Source: Diospyros lotus
Taxonomy: Eukaryota > Streptophyta > Magnoliopsida > Ericales > Ebenaceae
NCBI RefSeq assembly: GCF_014633365.1
Contig: NC_068347.1
Span: 11,871,655 to 11,935,654 of the forward strand
Direction of reading: 5' to 3'
DNA: 64,000 nt
Shown here piece after piece: positions 12,723 through 24,140 of this stretch (position 1 is the first letter of the stretch; every line of letters starts with the position of its first letter). The notes below the pieces were generated by a model. That model did no database searches. It was given only the letters and a program-made list of their open reading frames with translations, and was not told the DNA's origin. The position numbers and the translations under genes were made by a program.

Positions 12723-13871
12723 TGTGACACCCTGCTCCCACTTACAGGTGCCACTCGTGAACAATCATCTGAACTGCTCACATGCCCTGTTATTTGTGAA
12801 GGGCGGACTATGTTTCGACACGAAACGCCCTAGGTGGGAACTAGGCTTCGTCATTCCCTTCCCTCAAACCTAGGATCGACTAGCAAACTTGAGATTTAAT
12901 TATACCACACTTGGCTAATTTATTTTCATTAAGTTTGCCCAATCATCATTTCATTATTTTTAATTCTTCTTCTTTCCAAGATTCCCACTGGGCTCCATAT
13001 AATTTAAAATTCCAATCAACCCATTGATTTTTACCAATTTCGAGGAAAACTCATATAATTTAAATTTCCAAAAATTTTGGCATTTTCTCCAAAATACCCA
13101 AAATTGCTTTTATTTTTAAGAATTCCTCCGGGGCCCATCATCAACCAAAAAATGCCCCAAAATCCCCATTGTTTTCAAAAATTTAAAAAAAAATGGCCAG
13201 CGGGGCCTGTTGGTGGGCCCGGGGCCCCGCGGTGCGTTGGCCGCGGCCCGCGCGTGCCTGCCGCACGCTGGCCGTGCATGCCATGCGCCTGCTACCCACC
13301 GTGGCCCCCTGCGAGCCCCCTAGGGGTCCCGATTGCTGCTGCTGCTACCTTCTTCACTCTTTCCCTTTTTCTTTTTCTTTTTTTCTCTTGGGCTTCCTAA
13401 CCCAAATTTTTCAAAAATTAAATTAAATAAATACTCTGCAAAAATCACCCACATTTCCAACAAAATCATTTCTCCAACACCCAAATATAAACACCAAACT
13501 TACATCCAAATTTCCTTTTAATCTCACAAATGAGGCTTACACAACTCTCTTGATGCTTACATAACAATATCCAAATAACATACCCTATGGTCTTAAACTT
13601 TAACAAGCCATTACCAACCAAATAAATTACAACACAAGCTTAGGCTTCAACAAGCCACAACTAACTACACAAAAACACTTCACAAAGTTTCAAACCTCAA
13701 GCTTACAAGTTTCCCAACCTCTTTCCATAAGAACAACCTACAAGGGGAGGATAAAAACTCAAGAGCCATAAAACTCAGTAAGGGTGCAATGAACATAAGT
13801 ATGAACAAAAACATAATATATGATGCCAATGCATGCATGCAACATGGTTAGGGCTTCCACATCCTCACAAC

Positions 13872-15985
13872 TGTTGAGTGTAGATTTTGATGATTGATGA
13901 TTGGCATGTGTGAATGTGAATTTATATTTTATGTTCTAACAAAGCATGAAGCCTTCATAAGGCTTACAAAGCTATTCTTTAGTGATTTCATGACACAGGT
14001 TATATATGAAAACTTCTTATACTTATATAGAGATTTCATTATATATGGAAACAAGTTTTTAGAGAGCTTTCTAGAAATTTGAGTATTTGAGCTATGAATG
14101 GAAAGTTCTTCTTAGAATGGAAAGTCTAGAAGATATATTGAATCCTTGTTCATATATGGGAAGTTCAAAAGATATATATGGAAGTTTTTGAGGAGATTGG
14201 AGTAGTCCACTATATGGAGTTGCCATATATGTAACTTGGCGACATGGCATTGTTAATGTGGCATTTTGATGACATGGCAGCCACGTGGAGCACACTCATC
14301 AAGGTTACATCTTCTCGTTGGTTTAAATATGGTAAGAGAATCATGGAGTAAATTTAAAGGTTCTTAGAAGCTTCTTTACTTAGTTAAATATGGAAGAATT
14401 TTTGAATTGCATTCAAATGGAGAAGTTAAAGATTCAGCCCTATTATTCAACATTAATGGAGGAAATTAAGGTTTGAAAGTTAAACCTTGATTGATATTAC
14501 TTTCCTTTATTGCTGATTCTATCTCATTAAAAGGATCCTCTACTCAAATCATGGAATCAATTATCCTACTCATTATGACTAATTGATATCCTCATTATAG
14601 CTAATTGATTTCTTCATTATGGGAGAATATTCTAAGGATATCTTGCATATATTCAGCTACACAAATTGATTCTCTTCTTGTTGTCAACATTTTTAGTATG
14701 GAAACTTGATCAATTCCTTACCTTTGAAGTTATAATTGATATCTTCATTATTGGACAAATTTGCTTCATTATCTGAGAATATTTGAAAGGATTTTACACC
14801 ATTTGGAGGTTTAAATTCAAATTTCAAATTAGCTATGCTTGTTATGGAAGCTAAGGGGCCAATTGCACAATCAAAGGAGTTTGAAGATCAACTAGAAGTC
14901 AGAATTGATCATTTGTTATTTAATTTCGATTTTGCAAGAATTATGAAGGGTTTGGATGATATTTTTAATCCTTGAAATCAGCCATGCATTATTGGAATTG
15001 ATTTGCTCATTCAAGGCTGATTGGAGATCTACAAAAGTCAAAGGTCTTGAAGATCAATCAAGTTAGCTGATTATGGAAGGTAAATCAAAAATTCAAAACG
15101 AAGGGCTAAGATTGGCTTGAAGACTTGACACATGGAGGGCTGAGATTGATCAAGGAAAGCCAACTCTAACACTATATAAAAGGATCTCTTGAAGCCTTTG
15201 GAACAACTTTTGGAAGCCCTATTATTCTCTACATCATTAGCCAAGATTTTCATTCTCTCTAAGTCTTTCTTTTCCTCTATCCTCTTGAGAGAAAACTAAG
15301 AGAGTTCTCTACACTTCATTGTATTATTTTTGTGAGAACCCTATTTTTCAATCTCTACTATCTTGTAAAGAGCGTACAAAATCCAAGCTAGTGAGTGTGA
15401 GACTCCAGAAATAGTTTGGTGGTGGTGAAGCCAAGTGAAGGCTTTGGTGGTTGTAAGAAAAGTTTCATATAGTGGATTTGATTGAAAATCCTAAGGAAGG
15501 GAATCCTTAGGTAGTGGATGTAAGCCATAAGGGCCGAACCACTATAAATCGTTGTGTCCTTCTTCTCTTTACTCTTTACTTATTCTTGCTTGATTATACT
15601 TGTTTGTTTTTGTTTTTGTGTGGCCAAATCCTAAGGCCTACATTCTTGTTGGCTATTATATTCTGATTTGCTTTAATTGATCATTCTTTGTACTCATTCA
15701 ATATTCCATTTGGTTTATTTAAAGTCTTGTCATTGTGTGCATTCAAATCACATGTTTTTCACCAAGTTGTAATTTGAAGAGTATATTGGATCTAAGCACA
15801 TACTAGCACAGCTGGCGGATATCATATTATCCATCTAGTATTTAAGTGCTCCTGTACTCTCAACTACAATTTTGGTTTATATTAAATTTGTTTTCTCATA
15901 TATATACATACGTGCATAAGTTTTGCATTAAAGTTTTTAAAAGGTGTCAATTCACCCCCCCTCTTGACTAGGTTAGAACTCAACA
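13872..15985 (+). mobile_element. Nested solo LTR, SIRE/Maximus-like, TSD ACAAC
   Basis: It begins TGTTGAGTGTAG and ends TTAGAACTCAACA. ACAAC lies immediately outside at 13867-13871 and 15986-15990. Near 15509-15545 it has GTAGTGGATGTAAGCC and CCGAACCACTATAAAT, and its 3' end has the CAATTCACCCCCCCTCTTG phrase typical of SIRE/Angela-like copia LTRs. It contains no coding sequence and is 2,114 bases long. It sits in the LTR 12723-20315, so it is younger than that one. Confidence 0.9.
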
Positions 15986-16288
15986 ACAACCATCTTGGTT
16001 TGAGGCTTTAATCTACTTTACCCACCACAACCTCATGGTCATAGGTCCTTGAACACAAAGAAAACATGCTAATGCCCACATTTAAAAAGTTTAAGCACAT
16101 ACTTACAACTTGCAAGCCACCATCCCATGGGGCTATCCCTTACCTTAAACTTCTTTAAGCTCCCACAATATTTGGCTTCCAAGAACCTCATTGCCTCCAA
16201 CTTTCTTACTTAAAGAAACCTTAAAAAGAAAAACAAGGTAGCTAAGCCATCATTCAAGAGAAACCAAAAGGATTTTCTATACTAAAGA

Positions 16289-19175
16289 TGTAACACCCCC
16301 TCTCCCGAGATACCCTAATCCCCGGGCAACCTGGAAGAGAGAGCGTTGTGTATCAAGAAAAGAATCGACAACTATCGAAAAATGAATAATATATCTACAC
16401 ATCATGTGTAAGCCACCGAACCCAAAATGTAAATGGAAAACTTTTAGGGGTTACAACCCAATTCTACACTAGGTTATATGTTACAAGATAAAACCTATAC
16501 AATCTTTAGCCACACTTTTCCCCAAGACCTTTGATTTGAGAGTAGACTCGTGCACACATCTTACTGCCCATCCATCCTGCTCGACCCCTTGCTAGCTATT
16601 ATTTTACTTTACCTGGAATGGTGAAGAGTACAAGGTGAGCTACAAAGCTCAGCAAGTATAAGAAATAGGAAGGAAAAACATAGTAGATAGTAATATGATA
16701 GGGGTAAGGTGAGTGGCATCTGAAAAGCATCTAGATGTGGATGATAGATTACAACACATAAACCACACACCTACCCATGATAATAATGTCATGCCTAACA
16801 CACAGGAAAGTCGGTAAACACATAACTTGCCAACGACCTCACATAACAATATAAAATGCATCAAAATACATATCGGCCTGTAATTGATACCTGCAATCAG
16901 AGAATCTGTGATAATCTGTGGACCATAGGTCCTATCTCATATACTCGGCTATAGCCATACATATATATAATCTCGCCCAAGGTCGTCACCTCTGGGTGTG
17001 CCCCTCAGTCATCACCGCAAGAGCGTAACCCCAGTCAAGCTAATGCCTACTGGTTTTGGGGGATATATCCCTGCGGTACACAACCACAGCGCATAACCAT
17101 CTCTGATCTTGCCAATGCATATGCAACACGTAGGATGACCACATACAAATGCACGTGATACAGTGGCAATATGTTATGCTCGTCCACTCATGTTACATAT
17201 TCATACCAGTCAATGCCCATGATGCACAATTACCACACTATCAAAACATGTCATGACAGAGAGTAACATTCTCAGTTACAATTATTCCCATCTCATAATC
17301 ATGAACATCACAGTTATTAAATAGCACCAGAAGTAGGGAAATTTCACACTCCACTCACAAGAACATGAAAAGTAAGAGAAAATATTTTTGGACGTGCGAA
17401 GCAGTAATAGGGCTCCAAATATACAGGCTAGGACTGTGAGTAATATTTGAATTTAAACATTATTCTTATTTCATGTCGTGATCATTATTGACAATAATAA
17501 CTCTGAGAATATGGAAAACTTTACTCTTAGGCTTCAGGAGTAAAATAGAGTAAATTGTTAAATGTCTGAAGTGTTGACAAGGCATGGGCAAGGGACAAGC
17601 TTCCCATGTACAATCTTAACAAATTCACCATTACTTAAGAAAAGTGGAGAAGAACAAGCCCCATGTAGCTTTCAAAACGTTCCTCGAGTTGGAATCCATT
17701 AACGCACATGAACCATTGGTATAAACTCACACCCTTGTTTATGTAGTAGTTTTGGTTTATTTCCCCTATATTCAACCTCAACAACACCTTTAAGTTCCTA
17801 AACCACTCTCACAGTACTCCTCTCGCCACCCCAAGTGCACATATTAAAATTCTATCCAAAGTTCTCAGAACCCAATACCACATTTACAGTGAATTATAAT
17901 TCAAAAGATAGGAAGGAAGGAAGAGAACTTGCCTTCTTAAGCTTCCTGTGATGCTCAATAGCATTTAGAGACCTCTTGGATGGTAGTATTCAAATTGAGG
18001 TTGGAGAGGAAGATGAGGGTTTTCAAAGAAGAAAAAACTTTCTAGAGAAGTTTTGGGTTGCTCGAAGGATACGTTGATATTTTTCCCAAAATTTCCCTCT
18101 TTTATATTTTCTCCAAAAGTGATACTTATCCATCCGATTATTTTCATAATTTCTTTAAAATTTATTTCTTATGTCATAATTCTAGAATTTTCTACGTCTT
18201 TCTAGAGTTAACGATGATTCAGAATGTATATATATATATATGTATCGCTGAAAGGGATATCCGAATGTGTTATGAGGCATTCGAATGTCAAGGAGTTAAA
18301 GTTCAAAAGTTGAGAGATTCATTCGAATGTATCCTAGGACATTCGGATGTATTTCTTAAAGATATAAGGTCCTATGCAAAGAGATTCAGATGATATGGCT
18401 TGTATTTGAATGAATTTGAGAAAGATTTCAAGTTATGAGAGTGACATTCGGATGAGGCAGGGGGACATTCGAATGAATTTTAAATAGTAACTTGAATTAC
18501 TGAAGGAATTGGAAGCTCATTCGAATGCAACAGTGCCCTCATTCAAATGAATTTTGCAATTTTCACATGGCTCATTCGAATGTGAAGGCAACTCATTCGA
18601 ATGTGAGGGTTTAATTTACAAAATCGGATTCTGGACAACTTTGACACCTGCTCAAACTTTGGCCATAACTCTCTCGTGCGAACTCCGATTGAGGAGATTC
18701 AAGATGCTATGGAACGAAAAAAAAAATATCTACAACTTTAATGTTTTGAGTTTTGAGAGATTCAGATTGGAACATGGTCGAAATTGGGTTTCAAACAGAA
18801 CACACACACAGGAACATATGCCATTCGAATTGTTGGCTCCTCATTCGGATACTCCACCCCCCATTCGAATGGCTCCCTATAGCATTCGAATCTCTTCACT
18901 AAAACTCAAAAAACTCATCCGAATGAAACCCAAGACTCACACATTCGAATGCCTAAGCTCTCATTCGAATATCCTAGCTTACATTCGAATATCTAAGCTA
19001 CAATTTCATACACATTTAGCTACAACATAAAAAATCTAACTTAATCACTTAACTTACACACTTAGCCCTTATTAAACACTTAGAAAATTATCACCAAAAC
19101 AATATATTAAACATCAAGGCTAACCAACGAAATCCTTCGAACATGATACAAGAATAACTAATTCGGGTCGTTACA
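16289..19175 (-). mobile_element. Nested solo LTR, chromovirus-like, TSD AAAGA
   Basis: It begins TGTAACACCCCC and ends AATTCGGGTCGTTACA. AAAGA lies at 16284-16288 and 19176-19180. On the minus strand the order is palindromic array (18990-18258), then the AGCTTTGTAGCTCACCTTG block and CCATTCCAGGT (16660-16611), then the terminus. This is the same order as in the LTR ending at 1600, so both belong to one or related families. Length 2,887 bases; no coding sequence. It interrupts the LTR 12723-20315. Confidence 0.9.
18258..18990. repeat. CATTCGAATG palindrome array
   Basis: About twenty copies of the perfect palindrome CATTCGAATG or near variants (CATTCGGATG, CATTCAAATG, CATCCGAATG) lie between 18258 and 18990. 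Spacing is irregular, about 15-70 bases, with a gap of about 220 bases around 18610-18820. Intervening sequence is not repeated. The array occupies the U3-like side of the LTR 16289-19175. Confidence 0.8.
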
Positions 19176-20315
19176 AAAGAAGAATCCTTACCTTTACTTC
19201 TTCCTTTCCTTCCCTCCTTCTTTTCTTCTCCCATTTGAAAACCTTAACATTGGAAGACTTCTTCTATTTTCCTTTTATATATCATAGACTCAAGATTAAA
19301 TTTTGGCCTTTGGATTTATTACTTTAAGAGAGCAAATCTCATCCACACAAACAAACACAATCCATGCCATTTAATCTCTTTAAATCCCAACCCTTGGATC
19401 ACTTTGTCTTTACCAAGGCCTAATCTCAACCACTAAAAGAAAGCACAATCCATGTGCCTATCCAAGATTAAATCTCCACCATGGATTTATTTTGGAGAAT
19501 AAATCTCCACAATCCATCTCATATCTCTTTATAAATATCTCCACCCATTTGACAATCCATGCCAACTTCCAAGACTTAATGGTGGCCATTGGATCAATTC
19601 TTTTTCCAAAAATAAATCTCATCCATTAGATTTATTTATTTCTCACCGTTTAATAAATTGAGACAATTTTCACCCATTAATAATGGAAGACACAATTCAT
19701 TTCTTTTCCTTTTAAATGAATCCCACATTTTCAAAGCATTAATGAGAAACAATTTTTCATTTTATTTGGATTTTCTTTTAATCCAACTCCATCATTACAT
19801 AAATGACTAATTCCCATTAATATTTAGATTTATTTAATCCCACCATTTTACTTGAACAAGACTTTGCCAAGTGTCATCTCTAGACACTAACCTTGGCTTC
19901 CAAGTTTCCATGCAAACTATCCATGTGACATCACCACATTAATTCATCAATTTAGGAAAAATCAATTATTTTATCTCATAATTGAATATTCTATATTTTT
20001 CCCATTTTCCATAATTTAATTTCCCTTATGGAATTCACTCCAAATTACTAAAATACCTTTTGTGGATTATTAATCCCATTTATCTCTACATAAATATAAA
20101 AATGAGAAATTAATTCACTTCCTTACTTAATTCCACCTAGGAATTATTTTCAAATTACTGAATTACCCTTTATTGGATTACATTATCCAATTTACCAAAA
20201 TGCCCTTCTCATATGGCACCATTTTATTCAACGATCCTTCACTTTCTCAATGGCGTTTTTGAAAGTTTCTACTTCCTTTCTCATTCTCTTAACACCAGTA
20301 ATACTGGGTGTTACA

Positions 20316-20770
20316 CATACTCACACACACATATATATACATATAATTTATTAAAATCATGAAAATTATGTATAAATCCCGCAATTAATTCTAAATCCCA
20401 CTTTGAGCATTTCACAATTACAATTACACCCTCAGACGTAAATTTCATTCAAATTCAAATACCAAAAATTTACAATTAATAATTCCAAGATTACTTGATA
20501 AGGACGATTTTATCTATGCGCCCTCGCAAGACCTTTACTTTATCCCGAAACCACTTCAGGGTTGCTCCTTACACAAAATCAGAACTCCTTCAAGGTTTTG
20601 TTGAATTTTTGGAAGTCCCCTATGACGATTTCGATTTTTTAGCCAAAATTATAGTTGTACAAAAAATAGTCTCGATTTCAATTTCTTTTAATACCATAAA
20701 TCCTATCTCGGAATGCTCGTCAATACCATATAATTTTCCTTATACATCAATGTTCCAAGACTACCCCACT
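20316..20770. other. Gene-free segment
   Basis: No gene or RNA is seen. It starts with a short CA/TA simple repeat (20320-20343) and is AT-rich. It is probably the continuation of the LTR that starts at 11335, because the intervening 12723-20315 is an insertion. Confidence 0.4.
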
Positions 20771-21396
20771 TTTTAGAGCAACACCAATTTTATACAATCA
20801 CAAAATTTGTTTTTGATGTCGCATACCCTATGTTTTAGTACTACAGTGATAAACCCCAGTTTCTAACACCACACATTCCCTTTTGGAACCATAACACCAA
20901 TTTTCTACAATTATAAGAAATCTTAATTCTTAGTATTTCAGACCTTATTTTTCAATATCATGGGGACCAACCCAAATTTTTAGCACCGCACATTTTTCTT
21001 TTGGAATCACAGCATTAAATTTTTTATAACCATTAAAAACCCTTTTTTTCTAATACCACATACCCATTTCTTAGTATTGCAAGGGCAAACTCTAATTGTT
21101 AGCACTATATCCCCCCCTTTTTGGAACCACAATATCAATTTTCTATAACTGAGAGAAGTCGTAATTTCTAGTATTGTAAACCTTACATTTTAATATTGTA
21201 GAGACATATCCCAATTCTAGTATCACACCATTTTTTTTTTTCTGATATTGTAATACCAATATTCTAAATATTAATACCTCACTTTTTAGTATTGCAAAGA
21301 CAAGACCCAATTTTTAACACTGGTGTTGTTGTTAAAAATATAACAATTAGAATTTTACTCAGCGGGGTAGACTATCGTATGAGATTTTAACACAGC

Positions 21397-22200
21397 GTGG
21401 ATAAGGTGGGAGAAATAGTCTCCAAAAACTACCTTTTCTCGAAAGAATCTCCTGTTAAGAATAGGTCCCGAAAGAAATTGTGTCTCAAAAGAAGTTGTTG
21501 CACCAAAAGAGTTTTACCTCGAAAGACTGAGGTCTTGAAAGAACTGTGCTCGAGAGAAGCTACTGCCCTAAAAGAGTTTTACCCCAAAAAATTGAGGTCC
21601 CGAAAGAATTGTGCCCGAGAAAATCGAGGTCCCAAAAGTATAATACCCCCAAAAGAATTGCACCTCGAAATAGGCTCTGATTTCTCTTTGGGAGAGGATG
21701 ATCCTTCCATAAAGAGCTACAAGGGAAAAATGAGTTAGAAGGCTCGCAGGGAGTGTTCATTCGTGAAGACCCTCTGATGCATAAGTTAGTGTCGGAAAAG
21801 AATGAGGTTAATTCTAAAAGAAAACAGTAAATGTATAGAAAGAAATAAGGTAATTCAAGGTGGTTTTTACCCGGTGGTTGCAAAAAGTCCGCTATGTTGT
21901 CCTATAGCTTGGCTTTTATAAGGCACAGATCTTGAGGGGGACACGCGGCATTGATTGCATATTCATCGAAATTCATTTCGGGAGAGACCTGAAAGGGTAT
22001 TTTGGGAAGGTCTTTCCGTGCTTCCAGGATGGTCTTTCGGGGACAACTTCTCCTATACTTCTTCATATATCTTCTTTCGGGTACACTCGGAAGAACCTCT
22101 CAGGCTTTTAACCAGAGGCTTCTCTTAGGTTTTCTCGAAAGGTTTATTTCGAGTCTCACCTGAAGGATTCCTTCTCAATCCTTTTGGGGAGGTACAACAA
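21397..22200. repeat. Block with CGAAAGAA / TTTCGGG word array
   Basis: Between 21435 and 21700 variants of CCCGAAAGAA, TCTCGAAAGAA and CCCAAAAGAA recur about every 20-30 bases. Between 21975 and 22150 variants of TTTCGGGAGA and CTTTCGGG recur. The phrase GACCCTCTGATGCATAAGTTAG at about 21768 matches the phrase at 10388, which links this block to 10360-11334. The open frame across the array has low complexity and is not a credible protein. Confidence 0.5.
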
Positions 22201-22689
22201 CTGGAACCTTCCTTTTTTTTGGAACCATGAGACAATATTCTAGAATCACAAAAATTTCAATTCATATTATCTTATGCCATACTTTTCAATATTGCAAGGA
22301 CATCCCCCAATTTAACATTGCATCCATTTTTTTTTTCAAAATTGCAACACTAATATTTTATAATAGAAAAAACCCTAATTTCTAGCATCGCATACCCTAT
22401 TTTTTTTAATATTATAGGGATATTCCTCAATTTTAGTATTGCAACCTCATTTTTCGGGTATCGCATGCCCTATTTTTTTTTTTTTTTGGTATCCCAATGA
22501 CATCTCTTAATTCTTATACTATACCTTTTTTCTCTGATACCACAATACCAATATTCTAGTTTCACAAACCCTACGTTTTAGTACTATAAAGGCATGCCCC
22601 AATTCTAGTACCGGAACCTCTTTTCTAATACCACAATACCAATATTCTAGAACTGCGAAAAATGTATTGTGAAATTAATTTTAAAATAT

Positions 22690-23828
22690 TTGCTTCGATC
22701 ATCTGTCTATTCTTAATGGCAGCCATTAACTCTTAATGGCACTAAATAACATAATAAGCTCATCTTAACTTATTTTGTCACTCACTTTAGGGTTTGTGAC
22801 TTGCTAGGTTCATTGTTAAATAGCAATAAAAAAACGTCAAACTCTTTTGACATCAATCAAACTTTTTCAATCTATTTCAAGAATCTCTCCACATTTTCAA
22901 AACACCCTAATGTTCTTGAGTGATATCTAGCAACATATCAAGACTATAAATGACAATGAAATCAATTTCAAGTGAGCCTATTTTGTTAACAATTACCATG
23001 TAATTCAATCATTCCATTACTAAAGTACCGACTGAGTGAGAGTCATGGATATACTAACCTCACTAACTCGATTCTATGTCATAAACCCTATTTGATGTGA
23101 TTTGAGATGACACATTAAAAATCGTTTCAATCATTCATGCCTTAGCTTAGGATTTCTCTAATCACAATCTAATATAAGATCGCACAGGATGTTCACCTTA
23201 CGTCAAAGATAATGGATCCTATTAGCCAAACACATGCCTTTATATATCAATCAAATGAGACAACCAAATAGAACATTCCCATCTCAAAATAGGATGAGTT
23301 TTCCTCACGAGCAAATTTCCGACACCATTATATAGGACAACTATGCTGCTTCAAGTCAAAGGATAATTTACGCAATCACAAATAATAACAAGTCTTTAAT
23401 CATTTTATCCATGTGATTTATTATTAATGTCACGTTGGATTAATGTTTAACTAATAATCAGCCACATATTTTACTATATGCATCTTATGCTTTATAGCAT
23501 GTAACTCACTATCATTTATCATTAGTATTCCATACTAATCAAGGTACTAAATTGATGTGTTAATCCATATTTGATTAATTAAGTCCCCATTTAAGAAATC
23601 TAAGGACTAAGAACACTTCAAAAATTTGTATACTAAAGAAACTCGTCTATATATTCTTAACAACTTAAAAATGAGATCTATAATAAAAAAAAAAAAAATA
23701 GGAACTCATTCATATTTTATATGGAGACATATGAATGAAGATAATATGTCATTTTATTATATGCAAGAATATATCAAAATGCCCTTATAGATGTCATCTA
23801 AATCCAACTTTAGGGCATATCACTAACA
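22690..23828 (-). mobile_element. LTR fragment related to 24141-28152
   Basis: From about 22715 to 23828 the sequence runs parallel to about 27005-28152: CATTAACTCTTAATG, then the ACATAATA(A/G)G(T/C) block, the GAGAGTCAT(G/T)G block, the LTR end ACTAACA. On the minus strand it starts TGTTAGTGATATGCCC. The other end is missing relative to the longer copy and no matching TSD is found, so it is probably truncated. No coding sequence. Confidence 0.6.
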
Positions 23829-23955
23829 ATCCCCTAATTCTAGTACCCCATCCTCATTTTTCTAGTACTGCATGCCTTACTTTTTCAATGCCATAAGGGA
23901 ATTCCCCAATTCTAGTACCACAAAGCCAATATTCTTTTAAAAAAATTTCTAGAAC

Positions 23956-24140
23956 TGCAAAAAACATATTTTGAAATTTTATTAATTTTTTTATAAAATT
24001 CAAAAAAATAAACAAAAAATCATAAAATATTTTCAAATCATGCAAATTATAATAATTCATTAACGATAGAATTTATTATATGTTGTTTAATGTTATTATT
24101 ATTTTTATAATGTAATTATAATATTATGAACTATAATAAT
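23956..24140. other. AT-rich spacer
   Basis: Very AT-rich sequence with no gene. It ends with ATAAT, the target duplicated by the insertion 24141-28152. Confidence 0.4.

Larger units (their letters stand above)
12723..20315 (-). mobile_element. Solo LTR of the 7513-10359 family carrying two nested solo LTRs
   Basis: The left end TGTGACACCCTGCTCCC and right end CCAGTAATACTGGGTGTTACA-like sequence are the reverse complement of the ends of 7513-10359. The flanks are CACAC (12718-12722) and CATAC (20316-20320), a TSD with one transition. Removing the two nested insertions with one copy of each TSD leaves about 2.58 kb, close to the 2.85 kb sibling. Blocks matching the sibling in reverse complement are found at 13770-13860, 16080-16180 and 19340-19420, on each side of the insertions, which confirms that the pieces belong together. 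No coding sequence is present. Confidence 0.85.
20771..23955. repeat. Decayed tandem array, unit about 90-130 bases, interrupted twice
   Basis: The phrase ACCACAATACCAATATTCTA and its variants recurs near 20780, 20890, 21008, 21126, 21250, 22230, 22340, 22545, 22635 and 23915. In between comes TAGTA(T/C)(T/C)GCA...CCCCAATT. Spacing within each block is about 90-130 bases. A foreign block (21350-22200) and an LTR-like block (22690-23828) interrupt it. No coding frame runs through it. Confidence 0.6.

Noticed and set aside
18258..18990. CRISPR-like array of regularly repeated palindromes
   Set aside because: The repeats are only 10 bases, degenerate and irregularly spaced, no cas gene is near, and the setting is a plant LTR.
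11335..21345. Complete outer LTR from TATAACACCCC to ATATAACA with TSD ATTAC/ATTAG
   Set aside because: The right end would fall inside the decayed tandem array, and no family member in the window confirms it.
21397..21738. 113-codon lysine/arginine-rich frame
   Set aside because: It is a translation of the CGAAAGAA word array and has no domain.
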